A stretch of DNA of 64,000 bases from Utricularia gibba (lineage: Eukaryota; Streptophyta; Magnoliopsida; Lamiales; Lentibulariaceae), in NCBI GenBank assembly GCA_002189035.1, contig NEEC01000021.1:434001-498000 (forward strand), given 5' to 3'. How positions within the stretch are numbered: position 1 is the first letter of the stretch; every line of letters starts with the position of its first letter. The position numbers were made by a program, and so were the translations under genes. The notes under the pieces are model-generated. The model saw nothing but the letters and a program-made list of their open reading frames with translations, was not told the origin of the DNA and made no database searches. Below are positions 23,453-36,049 of this stretch, in pieces.

Positions 23453-26400
23453 ATGGCGGATGAGAAGGCCGCGGCCGTAGCGGCGCCGTTGGGGCACTCG
23501 GTGATTCCGATTGTGAATAAACTGCAGGATATTTTCGCTCAATTGGGGAGTCAGTCCACGATTGAGCTACCGCAGGTGGCGGTGGTGGGTAGTCAGAGCA
23601 GTGGTAAATCGAGTGTCCTGGAGTCGCTCGTGGGTCGTGATTTCCTGCCTCGCGGGAATGATATCTGCACCAGGCGTCCACTTGTCCTTCAGTTGGTGCA
23701 GACGAAGCGGAAGGCTGATGGCCCGGACGAAGAGTGGGGGGAGTTCTTGCATCGGCCAACGAAGAAATTCTTTGATTTCACTGAGATAAGGAAGGAAATT
23801 CAGGTTTCCACGCTCCTCGACTTAATTTTTGTTACTCGTATAGTGTCGTTTGAAAATTTGGCGCTAATTAATGCTGCTGTACCAAGATGTTAGGTTCTTT
23901 AGATGAACTTTTTCGGAATTATAGAAGATAATTTGTGTGCAATGCTCCTTGATTTCGATTGCAGTTACTATCATATTGTAAAATTGCGATACAAGCACTT
24001 TGTTTTGAAAGTAGCATTCTGATGTGTTCGAGGCCTTTGCCTTAATTTGATCATGTGCGTATGTTTCAGTTCTTAACTTCATCATTCTTGTGCTCCATCA
24101 GACCTTATTGCCTTCCAAATCTAGCCTAAGACCTTATTCTAGTTACATGAAACGAACCCATGTTTTTAAGGTGGTTTTTTCCCGTGTGATTGTGTTCCTT
24201 AAGCCATGCTACGTCTGATCATTTATTTGATATGAAAACTCATCCATTTATCTTTAAGAAAATATTCGATATTGCCATCTTTCTCTTGATATTTGGTATT
24301 ATGTATGTATTTACTTGCTAACGTAAGATAATGTGATGAACTTTCTCTTTTAGATTGTATGGTGATTCAACTTCCATTAGTTTTGCTTAGATGCAGTAAC
24401 CTTTTTGGATATGCAATATTATGGTTCGAGTGATCTTACCATACTAGATTCTCTTGAAACTTTACAGGCTGAAACTGAGAGGGAAGCTGGGGGAATAAAG
24501 GTGTGTCTGACAAGCAGATACGCTTGAAGATTTTCTCACCAAATGTTCTTGATATCACTCTTGTGGACCTGCCGGGGCTTACGAAAGTCCCTGTTGGGGA
24601 TCAACCATCTGATATTGAGGCACGTATCAGAACTATGATTATGTCATACATCAGGCGCCCAAGTTGTCTGATCCTTGCTGTGACCCCGGCAAATTCTGAT
24701 CTGGCAAATTCAGATGCTCTCCAAATGGCTGTAGCTGCTGATCCCGGAGGTTGTTCTTCTTAATTTTTTTTATTTATATGGACATCTTGGCATAAAGCTA
24801 TCACGTTGTATCTAGATACTTCATCTGACATGCAGATTTTACTGAATTTCAGGTGATAGAACAATTGGTGTGATTACGAAGGTATATATGCTTTGGTCTG
24901 GTGAATAGCTCCGAAAATTTATTTTGTAATGTTTTTGATGTTATTTGTGTTCCATTTCTTTGCATTGTTGCTTCAGTTGGATATTATGGATCGGGGTACT
25001 GATGCACGCAATTTCTTGCTTGGTAAAGTGATTCCTCTTCAGCTTGGGTATGTTGGAATTGTTAATCGCAGCCAAGAGGTACTATTTCGACTAGTAAGAT
25101 ATGGTAGGAGCATCCATGATTTACATTAGACTGAGAATTCTCTATTGCCGTTTCTTAGGACATTCTGCTGAATCGAACCATTAAAGATGCTCTTATTGCA
25201 GAGGAGAAATTCTTTCGCAGTCGGCCTGTAGAGTTTTTTCTTCTTTGATTTATATTTTTTCATCATGTTGTCTCCGAGTTTTATAGGCCATTTATCCATT
25301 ATTGTTTTCTGACAACTTATGCATAGGTATACAATGATCTTTCTGATCGATGTGGTGTACAACAACTGGCCAAGAAGCTGAATAAGGTTATCATGTGGGG
25401 AAGATCCCTTGAATTGATGTGGTTTTGGCAGGCTCTAGGAATTGATGTTTACCTTGGAAAATGAAGGAATTCGTGAAAAATTTTATACTGAGTTTCATGC
25501 TGATACTTGGATATAACAAGCTTTTTTGTTTTTGCCCAGGTTTTGGTACAGCATATTAAGTCCGTTCTTCCAGGATTGAGATCTCGCATTAGTGCTGCAC
25601 TCGTGTCTGTGGCAAAAGAGCATGCCAGCTATGGTGTGATTTCCGAATCAAAGGTGATTTTTGTTTTTCTTTTGTTTTTGTGTGTTCATTCAACTATTGT
25701 TTGAAAAAGTTTCTCTTTTTTAGAGTCAATTTCACTGGCTTTAAGTACGATATATTTATTTCATGATATATGGTTTTAGTGTAGTTTGATCTGTTGGTTC
25801 TATCATGAGCTTTAATTAAATTACTGTTGCAAACAGGCCAGCCAAGGTGCATTACTTCTAAACATGCTCTCCAAATACTCAGAAGGTATGCGTTTCAGAG
25901 TGTCCTTCAATTCAAGTGGCCAAAATATTATTTACTTTTTTCTTTACATCATGATGCACCAGCATTCAGCTCATTGATTGATGGAAAAAACGATGAAATG
26001 TCGACATCTGAACTGTCTGGTGGAGCAAGAATCCATTACATTTTCCAAAATATTTTTGTAAAGAGCTTGGAGGTATGTGGTATTTGTTTTGTTTTGCTGT
26101 TTTCTGATCTCTAACACTTATAAAGCATTGGCGTGGATAATATGCTCATTAATGCTTCTCTTAAAAGGATCAGATTTATAGATTTAATTATTCTGTTTTT
26201 TGGAGTGACCGATTTCTAATAAAGTGCGGTGGTAAATACTTAAATATTCCAAGAGAGCATTTGAATTCAATTTGCGCCAATTGCAGTCATCCAACTTAGG
26301 ATTACGAAAAATTAACTGTAAAAATTGGCAGAATGAATTTTTTTCTGGTCTATTTAGACGTTTCATTGTAGAGAAATACTGTTTTTTTATTTTAATACTT

Positions 26401-28636
26401 AATTTAAATTTCATACTGTGATTCTTTAATAAATGAGTTTGACTCTACACGGGTGTATGATGTTTTGTTTCTCTAGGAGGTAGATCCGTGTGAAGATTTA
26501 ACTGATGATGATATCCGTATTGCACTTCACAATGCGAATGGACCAAAGTCTGCACTATTTATTCCAGAGGTATGGCGTATGTCAAAGTTGTTTCTATCTC
26601 GTTCTTTCCTTGGTGTAGCTTCAGGTGTGTAAAGCTAACTCGAATTTCAGGTCCCTTTTGAAGTTCTTGTTAGAAAACAAATAGCAAGATTGCTGGATCC
26701 TAGCCTTCAATGTGCAAGGTTTATCTATGATGAGCTAATCAGGGTAAATACCTTGTGGCAAATATTCTTGCGCCACAGGATGTATTTCTGGCTTACCAGT
26801 TTCTTTCTTAAAGATGAGTCATCGATGCATGGTGAATGAACTCCAACGATTTCCTGTTCTGCGGAAACGCATGGATGAGGTTACTGGCAACTTTTTACGA
26901 AAAGGGTTGGAGCCGTCAGAGACAATGATTGGCCACATCATTGAGATGGAGGTGATTTGGTTGTACATTCTTTAGTATGCTATTTTCTTTTGTGTCTTCT
27001 TATCACACTAGATTGTGCGGATGTAGAGTAATGCTCACTTTATATGTTCGCCTTCTCTCTTGTTCCATAGATGGATTACATCAATACTTCCCATCCAAAT
27101 TTTATTGGTGGGAGCAAAGCTGTGGAGATGGCATCTCAGCAGTTGAAATCGTCCAAGATGGGTGCTGCGGGGAGAAAAGTGAGTGAACTTTCCTGGACTT
27201 GATATGAATATACATTAATTGTAGTTAAGCTGTTCCTGAATTTGCTTGATCTATAGGAAACGGGGATGCTGAGAAATTGTCCAATGCAGAAAGGAATGCG
27301 AAGTCGCGAGGTATAATTGCTCGCACAGCAAATGGCATTGTTCCAGAGCAAGTAAGCCACGTTATGGACAATAACTCAGCAAGCTGTTATATTTAGTTAG
27401 CTACTTTCTAAAATTGATCTCCTCACCCTCCTCTTTGTTCAAAGACTAATCGTTCAGTGCCAGAAGCTGAAAAACCAGCTAGTAAGATTTCTACCTGTAC
27501 ATTTGATTTGTGAACTTCATTTCGGCCATGAACTTTCATGTAAACTGAAACGGCTGTCTATCACTCAGCCAGTAATCCAGGTTCATCCTGGGGTATACCT
27601 TCAATTTTTGGCGGGCATGACAGTCGAGCTTCTGCCAAGGAAAGCAATTCCACGAGCAAGCCTTTCAACGATCCTGTGCAGGGCATAGAGGTTGGATATT
27701 CGATGATTCATTTGAAAGAGGTACTGATTTGGCATTTTTTCCACTTTTTTTTTTTCTATGATCTTCCCTTGAAGTTTCCATCCGCATTGACTCTTTTGTT
27801 TTCCTCCTATATCATTCTTAATCTGTGAAAGCCGCCTAGTGTCTTGAGGCCCTCGGAAACCAGTTCAGAGGATGCATCTAATGAAATTTTGATCACTAAG
27901 CTGTTGCTAAGGTCTTATTATGACATTGCTCGAAAGAACATTGAGGATCTTGTACCTAAAGCCATTATGCATTTTCTGGTATTTGCCTTAGTTTACCCGG
28001 ATCCACATTTTATATCAGCTTTCCTTTGACACCTTTCTGACTTGCAATCATGGGCATACACCCACAGGTAAACCATACGAAGAGGGAACTTCACAATGTT
28101 TTCATCGAAAAACTTTACAGGTATGCCAATGGGGAGTTTTTTTCCTTTTGGAATTATCTTGAACTATGAAAAGAAGAATAACTCGGGTTCTGGTTTCATC
28201 AGAGACACCATGTTTGAAGAGATGCTGCAGGAACCTGATGAGGTGTCCATAAAGCGAAAGCGTGCCCGAGATACACTGAAGGTCCTTCAGCAAGCTTGGC
28301 AGGTTCATTCCGAATCCACAACATCTTCGCTTGTGTTCCACCGTGCCTTATGCATTCTTATGCATATTCTTCAATCTCATAAAACAGACTCTGGAAGAGC
28401 TGCCACTCGAGGCCGAGTCTGTGGAAAGAGGTTACAGTTTGACGAGTACCGACACAACCGGCCTGCCAAAGATCCACGGATTCCCATCTTCATCACTGTA
28501 CAGCAGTGGTTCGAGCGAAACCAGTGGCGGCTCCCCAAAGCACCACAAGCTGCGGAGCTCCGGCGAGCTTAACAGATCACCTCCATACGCAGATGCCAAC
28601 GGCAGGGGATCAGCCAACTATCCAACTGTTGGCTAA
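23453..28636 (+). CDS. DRP3: Dynamin-related protein, DRP3 type (frameshifted in this sequence)
   Basis: Large GTPase that pinches mitochondria and peroxisomes. Twenty exons: 23453-23803, 24468-24749, 24853-24881, 24977-25078, 25159-25227, 25327-25386, 25540-25653, 25837-25885, 25963-26072, 26477-26569, 26651-26743, 26814-26951, 27071-27182, 27257-27351, 27445-27481, 27569-27720, 27832-27978, 28068-28120, 28203-28302, 28388-28636. Would be about 811 aa, matching Arabidopsis DRP3A/B. GTPase motifs: GSQSSGKSS (P-loop), [20 protein letters not shown]; the middle domain has GARIHYIFQ and the C-terminal GED has [22 protein letters not shown]. Two oddities: exon 2 lacks one base in the G-run 24489-24493, giving a TGA at 24525; and exon 13 must end at a weak donor (27182|gtgaac) to keep frame, because the better donor at 27178 leads to an early stop in exon 14. 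Could be a sequencing error or a decaying copy. Confidence 0.93.
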
Positions 28637-29751
28637 TGGAGTAGTCCCATATTTTGTTTGATGGCTCCCTTTGCTTACGCCGGGTGCAGGCCCCATATTC
28701 TTTTTGTTGCTTGTCAAGCGAAGAAAAGGAGTGGATTTGAAAGTGCTTGCCACAGTGGGATGCGGATGCGTCTGCTGTGGTTCCTTAAAGCCTCACTCAA
28801 ATAATGCTTGCTAGTGGTTTCTTTTCTTGGTTCCTTCGATATGCTTGCCGAGCACAATAGGTTTGCACTTCCCGGGTTCTGACAGCATTCAGGCATCCCA
28901 GGCACTCTACCATTAGTAAAGTGTCTGGGGCACTCAATCTTCTGGCTCTACATGAAGAGAGAGGCATTGGGTGTTCTCTCAGACAGTACAAAAACAGCAA
29001 TGTTGGAAGGCCTCATTAAAGGAAGGGTTGTAGAATTACGATAGAGGAATTTTACATTGATTACAGACGGGGAAGTTGATGAAATTAAGTAACTTTGTAC
29101 GAAATCTTTTCCCGAACACAATGAAGTATATTTTGTGGGAATTTTTAAGTTAAATATGTTTGGCCCAAAGTAATTTTGGGATGGATAACCATTTGGGAAA
29201 CTCATGGATGAGAAAAATATAAAATCTTAAAAATTAAATATTTAAATTAAATAATATCGTATAAAAAGAACATGTATCCAATCACTAAAAGTAGTGCTGC
29301 CTGTGAATGTATTCTTGAGTTCATCAGCACCTACACAGGTTCTCATTTTTCCAACAACTGGTATGGAAACAATTGAGAGAGTTTCATGTAGTACTTACAA
29401 GCACACTTTTGTAGTGCCCAACATACAATAGTTCGGAACACCAGCAGGAAACAGACTATAGCACTCAAATAGAACTTAAATCGGAAAATAGACACATGTA
29501 ATTTTAACCCAAAAAATGGGAAACCTCTTGGGCGTAGGCTACATCCTGCGCAACGGAATTCATTATGATTTGATGAATCAATACAAAGCAAATCATTAAA
29601 ATTTTTTGCAAAAAAGTTTTAAGTGCTTTGCCAATATATTATTTTTCTATGTGTGAGGTCTCAAAGGGATTACTCAATCCAATGAAGAAAATCATAAATC
29701 GTTTATTTTAAATTGGAGGAGATCACTACAAGATACATTGAGGGCACGTTT
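28637..29751. other. DRP3 downstream region
   Basis: Probable 3' UTR to about 28950, then AT-rich DNA without recognisable genes up to the Harbinger-type element. Confidence 0.6.
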
Positions 29752-29883
29752 GATAGGGATGGTTAGACTAGTTTTTTCAGGTTTGGTTTAATATTATACT
29801 TGTTTGGTAGAAGAGATTAGTTTAATAACAAAATTTAAATTAAAAACAAATTTTCTTGGTTTTATGGGTTTAAATTCAACTCA

Positions 29884-29900
29884 CCCCCCCCCCCCCCCCC
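29884..29900. repeat. Homopolymer C17
   Basis: An uninterrupted run of 17 cytosines inside the left part of the Harbinger-type element; long C runs are rare in AT-rich plant DNA and error-prone to sequence. Confidence 0.9.
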
Positions 29901-30648
29901 TCATGGATTTAAAATAAACAAAATGTTATCAAATTTTTAGTGACTCTTTTACCTTTTAATTTTTATAACTTCTCTAATTTAACCTTTTAGCCCTAATTCA
30001 TTCTACACTTTTTCTCCACCAATTTGGTCATATCTTCTCTACGCATCCTTTCTTCTTATTCGTTCCCGCATCTCTGTTGCTTGGATTTTAACAGAATCCG
30101 TTTCCTACTAGCATCACGAATTCAGCACCACCGGATTCAAGGATTTCTTTGATGTAAATTTCAGTGTATTTCATTTGAAGTTTTCCTCAGTTCCCTGATT
30201 TTTTTTTACTTGGGTCTCCATCAAAGGTTCTTTTCAAGTAATTTCTGATTTTTTGAATCATATTAATGGGTTTCTTCACATTTGGTTCATTTTTGCTCCT
30301 TGTTTGATTATAAATGATTTTTTCATCATGAATTTTTTAGGATCTTATGACTCTTAGTAGATGAATGATTTCAATGATACTTTAGTATTTTTTCTTTGTA
30401 GATCCTGCAGATGGATGATGATTTTGTGAATGAAATTGTTGCATTGATTGGGATTAAAATATTCTTGTGTAATCTCTTGCACATGAGATATGTAGTTTTA
30501 AAATATCTTAACAATGGAGAGGACAATAATGGATCAATGTTTATTCGAAAAAAAAATTCTTACATTGAAAAAATACCTAGATAAATAGATAAACTCAATA
30601 GGTTTGTATCGGATTTGAATAGCACTGCCTTTGAGAGTTTGAGAATGA

Positions 30649-30951
30649 AGCAAAACACATTCTCTGCTTGAGCAACACGGATTGCAGAACTCAAGATATG
30701 TACAAGTAAAAGAAAAGGTTGCAATTTTTTTGGGAATATTGGGTCATCATATGAAGATGCGTATTCAAAAGAGGGACTACGAAAGATCGACATACACTAT
30801 TTCAAAGTGCTTCAATGAGGTTCTATCTATTGTAATCAAGATTCAAGATAAGTTTCTTGTTAAACCAATACCAATACATGAAAAAAATGCTACATCAAAA
30901 TTCAAATATTTTGAGGTACTACTATTTGTGCTTAAATATCTAGATGTATAA
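30649..30951 (+). pseudogene. Harbinger transposase N-terminal fragment (DUF8040-like)
   Basis: The frame contains NSRYVQVKEKVAIFLGIL, then RSTYTISKCFNEVL, then IQDKFLVKPIPI, the helix-turn-helix-like N-terminal region that precedes the DDE domain in plant PIF/Harbinger transposases. It stops at KYFEVLLFVLKYLDV where relatives continue into the catalytic LGALDGTHI segment. Stop codons lie just upstream (30646) and no DDE residues follow, so it cannot encode an active transposase. Confidence 0.75.
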
Positions 30952-31081
30952 GATTGATAATTTCCTTGATTTTCTAGAATACTTTACCGTGATCAATTCT
31001 AAAATAATTTCCTTGGTTTTCAAAGCAATCTAAAATACTTTACCACGATCAATTCTTATCATGTTTCCGGTGTTGCATCAA

Positions 31082-31495
31082 TCATACAAGTAGTGGTGTT
31101 CCTCCAGAAAGTGTGAGCACATCTGAAATCAAAGAGTACACTTTTTTCCATGTTCCAGATTTTGAATCAATATTTGGAAATGCTTTAAGTTCAATCCCAT
31201 GTAACATTTTTACCATTTTACTTTCAAGTACCTTGAAATAACCAAGGGAAAATCCGTTGTCCGACTTCCATCCTTTTGCTATGATAGTTTTGTATGCAGT
31301 TACAAGACATGCTTCTTCTTGCACTGTCCAAGCATGTTTGGTGCCATTTTTTTCAGCAAATTCTGATTGCTTCTTCTTTATTTCTTTCTTCGGAGGAGTC
31401 AACATTGTTTTGCCCTTCTTTTGAAGCCGTTTATCCATGAGTTTCAAGAAGTATCTGAATGAAGATATGAAACCTATGAGAGATTTAAAATTCAA
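31082..31495 (-). CDS. Myb/SANT-like DNA-binding protein of the Harbinger element (C-terminally truncated)
   Basis: An open 137-aa frame; Met at residue 21 (MDKRLQKKGK) is an alternative start. A Lys-rich basic stretch is followed by KHAWTVQEEACLVTAYKTI, a trihelix/Myb-SANT fold with conserved Trp residues, and SGTWKKVYSLISDVLTLSG. In autonomous plant PIF/Harbinger elements such a protein partners with the transposase for end binding. The ORF is intact over the DNA-binding region while the transposase is gone. It ends abruptly at GGTPLLV at the deletion junction. Transposon-derived; whether it is transcribed is unknown. Confidence 0.65.
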   Translation of the reverse strand: MNFKSLIGFISSFRYFLKLMDKRLQKKGKTMLTPPKKEIKKKQSEFAEKNGTKHAWTVQEEACLVTAYKTIIAKGWKSDNGFSLGYFKVLESKMVKMLHGIELKAFPNIDSKSGTWKKVYSLISDVLTLSGGTPLLV

Positions 31496-31743
31496 AGACC
31501 ATAATGTGGAAATAAAAAAAAAAAAGCTTTTTAATATAATAGATATTTGGGGGTAAAATAGGTAAAAGAACGTTATGATATAATTATACTATTCTACCAA
31601 ACAAGTCACACTATAAACTCGGGTTTAAATAAACACTATTATCAAACTCATTTTTATCTAAATCGAGACAAATTTAAACTCAATTTTAAATCATAGTAAT
31701 TCTAACCCCTATTAATTCAGACTCGCTACCAAACGTGACCTGA

Positions 31744-32690
31744 ATGCACTAGTCAACAGGAGAGCTAAATAATATTACAAAACTAACGGCTGTAAATGAA
31801 ATCTTATTAGCGAAATGGTGGTGGCCCGATTTTGATTCAAAAGAATCCTCATTCAAAAAATAATCATTTATCACTGCTATTTATGGTGGCTTATTGACTC
31901 CACAACATATGAATAGGATCTTGTTCTCAATGCTAGATATGACGTCTATGAGCTTTTTGCATAAGATACATAGAAGGAATAAATTCAAATTAAATTTAGC
32001 AATAAATGGATACAACCAATAATCGCAGAGATTATTCAATATATTAAGAAACAAAAGGAATCCGGACGGATTGGATTAGTCGAGCTAGACTTTGATAGAG
32101 AAAATAAAATATTGTCGATGAAAGTGAATATATTTGACTAGATTTTCAATATGAAATAAATTTATACACAAAAACATTATTTTGTATTCTTATGATTATA
32201 GTATTTGTATAAAACATATCCTAAAAACGTAAGACCGTCTTTTTTTCGATTAGAACAATTGTCTCAAGAGTACCCTAAGGCAGAAATCATTTTGAGGCCA
32301 TTAACACAAATCTTATCACCTAGAGAAGTCAAAACCAACAGATACATTTTCTTGTATAAATAGATGCTGTAATCAGTTCATAAAACATAACAATTATAAA
32401 GATTTTTGAGAAAGATCTTTCCTTACTAGTTTTTACCTTTCAAAGTCATTTGTTCCATGCGGACAAGTTCTTTTTCTTTCTTCTTATACTTTTTTACAGC
32501 TCAAATATGTAAATTATCGTGAATAATGTGCAAGAATGTGCTCCATCAAAGCATATGTGACTCCAATCCGATGTTCGGATCTTTCTTGTAGGTTATGAAA
32601 TAGAAGTTTGAAGGTGGGATGATTCTGTTGCTCTTCAAACGCCATTGAGTCCAGAGATTGATTGGATACTGATGGCAGATCTGAAGTGAC
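31744..32690. other. Spacer downstream of NPH3
   Basis: AT-rich. The last 200-300 bases are probably the NPH3 3' UTR (minus strand). Nothing else recognised. Confidence 0.5.
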
Positions 32691-34924
32691 TCAGGAAACA
32701 GAGTTCCTCCATCTCCTTGCACCTTTCTTGCTCTGCTGCGCCATGGTTTCTTCTCCAATTCCACCATCTCCCCTGCGGTTCTCAGGCGCTTTCATGAACT
32801 TGCCTGGCTTCATCCACCCGATGCTCCACGCAGACGATTGTTTTGGCCTATTTGTCTTGTTGTCCGCCTGTCTCTGCAGTGCCTCCAACTCATTCTGCAG
32901 CTCCGAGTACTTGGCTTTCACCGTCTCCACTTCAAATTTCAGATTGTTGATGTCCTTCTTCGCTGCATCCCATCCCTTCTGGAACGACGGCGGTGTCGCT
33001 TCCAGCAGTGTTTTCCGGTTTGATACCAATGGCTGGTATTTAGATTCTCCACCCGCCTTCATGGACGAGTTGGCCAGTGAATTGCTCACTCTAACCAGCT
33101 CTGCAAACAGAACCTGCACCACCACTCTCAGCGGCAACCGCTCGTTCTGAGCGACGTGCATACAAGCATCCACCGACAGCTTCTGGCAATCCATCACTCT
33201 GCACAGCCTCTTCCTCTCGTGTTCAGTCAAGTTGGGATGTGCCTGCATCATCCATTGCCAGTTCATCAGAATCTTGAAGCTCCCAAATGCGTTAAACATG
33301 TGATTTTTACCTTGAGATAGGAATCGACGGCTCTGTAGAGACCGTCGTCGCTGGTTCGAGCGGACTCCGGCAGAGCCTCGGCGAGAACCTGGAACTTGGT
33401 GAGTGACAGGTTTTTGTCTCTGGATACCTCTGTGAGATAGCTGTCTACCAGCCTTGCAACTCTCGTCTTGGCACTAGGAGTGATTCCTCTTTGTGCACTT
33501 TCAGAGAAAGAGGAGCTCCTTCCGGGACTGGAGCTCCTGCTCTCGGACTGCTCCTGCATCAGGAAATGCTCCAGAAGCCTTTGGAGAAGATCAACGTCGT
33601 ACGATGTCTCATTCTTGTCGCAACAAGGAATCATCAGGTCTGCAAGCGTCGCCTGCTCCAGCTGCACGCCGATCCGTTTCTCCAGTTCCGTTAACAGCGC
33701 CGGCGCCACCTTCAAATCTCCAGCCATCTTCACCAGTCTAAGCATGAAACTGCAAGAAACACTGTCCCTTTGAGGTGGGATTATGCTGATCAAGCTCTCT
33801 ACAATCTGTCTCTGATCGTTGGCGGGCAATCCGGTGCGATCGTCGTCCACCCTCGGCCCTGGAACCATCGTGTGCAGGCCACCTTTCCACCTTCCGGAAG
33901 CTCCCAAATTGAAGTTACCCTCATCAGGACCTGAACCACCGGGAAGCCATCTGCTACCGTAGTGCATGATCACTGCTCCGATCAGCTCGTGCCTCATCCC
34001 CTTGACCCTGATTGCTGTCATCACTCTCACAAAATGGTCAATCCTCAGAATGGAGACGTCCTCGAACCACCAGTCCAGCGGCGGAACCCGGCTGGGGCTG
34101 GAGTCCCTGTTTTCGTTCCATTTCGGACTCAAAACCGACGGCGGCGTCTTCCCTGTGTAGTGCCATCTTACTCCTTTGGGGTTGGTGCAAGCTTTCCAAG
34201 CAATGGATTCGCTGCATCTTCGCACAATCTGTAAATCCTCCGCCCAGGGTGACAGACTCTCACAGCTTTTCAACACAACAATGGAGTCCCTCCAGGAAGA
34301 CAACACCACGTAGCTGAGAAAGGCTTCTGTTTTGAATATCAGGTTCCCTTCCTCCACATCCTCTGTCATTTCAAGGTACTCCGCCGCACACCGGAGACAG
34401 GAGATGTTGTTCACCGTCAAATCAATGGCAACTCCGTAGCTGAACCTGGTCACCAGCTCGAACGCCTCGGCTCCTCCGGGGAGATCATCGAGAACTACCT
34501 TGTTTAGCTCCACTTCCCGCGACTCGTACACCAGTCTACTGAGCTTCCCACTTCGAGAAACAAGAGGATACTACCAAGGAATACGCAACAGGAAGCCATT
34601 GATACCATATCAGAGCAACCATGTCTTTTTCTTTTCATTAGTTTTAAGGTAATAAGTAGCAGTACCTTATGCAGATGGAAGGTGATTTCTCCAATTTGTA
34701 CTGTGAAATCACTTGGAATATCAGTTGCAAAAAACCTACAAGCAGACCCCAAAGCACATGTCACAGAACCTAAACAACAAAGAAACACAAAGAACAAAAC
34801 TACATTACCATGATTTCCCTTTCTGCTGGAACCCATCTGTCATGACCCTCATTTTGCTCATCGAATTCAAGCTTCTGTCTGCATAGTCCGGGCGGGTTTC
34901 CGGTTCCCTTTCGCATTCCCACAT
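32691..34924 (-). CDS. NPH3: NPH3 phototropism scaffold (BTB-NPH3 protein)
   Basis: Plasma-membrane-associated partner of phototropin 1 and adaptor for a CUL3 ubiquitin ligase, needed for hypocotyl bending to blue light. Exons 34924-34809, 34735-34666, 34570-33311 and 33242-32691 encode 665 aa. The start MWECEREPET matches the N-terminus of NPH3 by memory. The BTB domain covers about residues 50-150 (WFFATDIPSDFTVQIGEITFHLHK, spoken for by exons 1-3). The NPH3 domain follows, with LEMTEDVEEGNLIFKTEAFL, DWWFEDVSILRIDHFVRVM, LYRAVDSYLK and RLCRVMDCQKLS. A C-terminal coiled coil has KKDINNLKFEVETVKAKY. The extreme C-terminus RRWRNSVS keeps the phosphorylatable third-from-last Ser used for 14-3-3 binding. 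It is about 80 aa shorter than Arabidopsis NPH3, mainly in Gly/Ser-rich linkers. Confidence 0.97.
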
Positions 34925-35759
34925 GTTCCAAGCTAGCAGATGAAGATGAAGAAACTGGAAGTTATCTTAAGTTGAGCAGGAGGAACAAGAAGAAGTAGAG
35001 ATGTAAAGAAGTTGCAGAAGAAGGGTATGCCAGTGCAAGTGAGGAGAAAAACCTCACATGTGAAGAGGCTGGAGTTTTCTCCTTGAAATCAACATTATCC
35101 CAAGGCTTGGATTCTCACCAACACAGGCTGTCGATCAACTGTAGAACTCTACTCTTCTTAAATATCCAGTGAAAATGACAGAAACATAAGAGGTGACAGA
35201 AAGAAGGATTGATGCAGAAATTACAGTCGCCATCATGGTGAAAACGATGTATGGACCGGGAGACACTCTGGGACGAGACAACGTACATATACAGTGAAGA
35301 TTCTGTGGGAGACGGGGGCCATAGAAAAGAAAAACAACACTGTTCACAAAGCTCTTATCACTTCCCTCGTACATGCCGAATGCTATCAGACGAGTCAATT
35401 GATGGAATGGAATCCCAGTTCAGGTCCCATACAATTAAATGGAGTTTGCTTTTACAGCACCACACGAACACTCCACGTGCTCTCCTCGCCATATCTCCCA
35501 TGCACTGCTTGCTTTTTCTCTCCTCTTTCATGGATAAGCCTATGAATTTGTATATGTCATCAGCCAAACGAAGACGACACCAAGAGCAAACAAACAAACA
35601 AAGAGGAAGAGGGGTACCCTTATGCACGATAAAGAGAAGGACACGTTTTTTAATCAATGTGAGATCCAGAATTGTACTTAAGGAATTGCAGAGAACCTGC
35701 ATTTATGAAAGTGGTTTTCTTGGAGAATAAAACTGTGGGTACGCAAATAATGGAGGAAT
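34925..35759. other. NPH3 upstream region
   Basis: Likely NPH3 5' UTR and promoter for the first few hundred bases. No gene recognised. Confidence 0.5.
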
Positions 35760-35881
35760 TTCTTGAAGCTGTTTGTCCCTCTCCGGAGGTGTTGAAATTC
35801 GGGTGTGCCTTCATCAGGAAAATTGAAGAGCTCATTGCTCACATCTTCTGTAAGCTTCTCCGGAATCCCATGATTCACCAC
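35760..35881 (-). pseudogene. Possible 2-oxoglutarate/Fe(II) dioxygenase relic
   Basis: After an acceptor-like tgcag at 35882-35886, the minus strand reads VVNHGIPEKLTEDV followed by NELFNFPDEGTPEF. This resembles the conserved QVVNHGIP segment near the N-terminus of plant 2OG dioxygenases. No HxD or RxS catalytic region was found nearby and the upstream segment is not convincing, so this is at most a fragment. The short length makes chance similarity possible, though VNHGIPEKL is distinctive. Confidence 0.4.
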
Positions 35882-36049
35882 CTGCAGCGGCATAAACCAC
35901 CTTGGAAACTGGGTTGGTGTAGGAATGTACTCAAAGACAAGAATTGAAAGAACCAAGACAGCACAATCAGGACTTTCCAAAAAGTAAAAGCGAAGCCAAA
36001 GGAAGAAACCGAAACAGACGCGTTCCGGTTGCAACAGCAAATGCCAGAG

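Larger units (their letters stand above)
29752..31740. mobile_element. PIF/Harbinger-type DNA transposon, internally deleted
   Basis: Ends GGGCACGTTTGATAG and CTACCAAACGTGACC are inverted repeats matching at 13 of 15 positions, and both sides are flanked by TGA (29749-29751 and 31741-31743), the 3-bp target duplication expected of PIF/Harbinger. The 1989-bp interior holds an N-terminal transposase fragment on the plus strand and a Myb/SANT-like ORF on the minus strand, facing each other. The catalytic transposase domain and the end of the Myb ORF are missing between about 30950 and 31082, so this is a deletion derivative. Confidence 0.85.
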
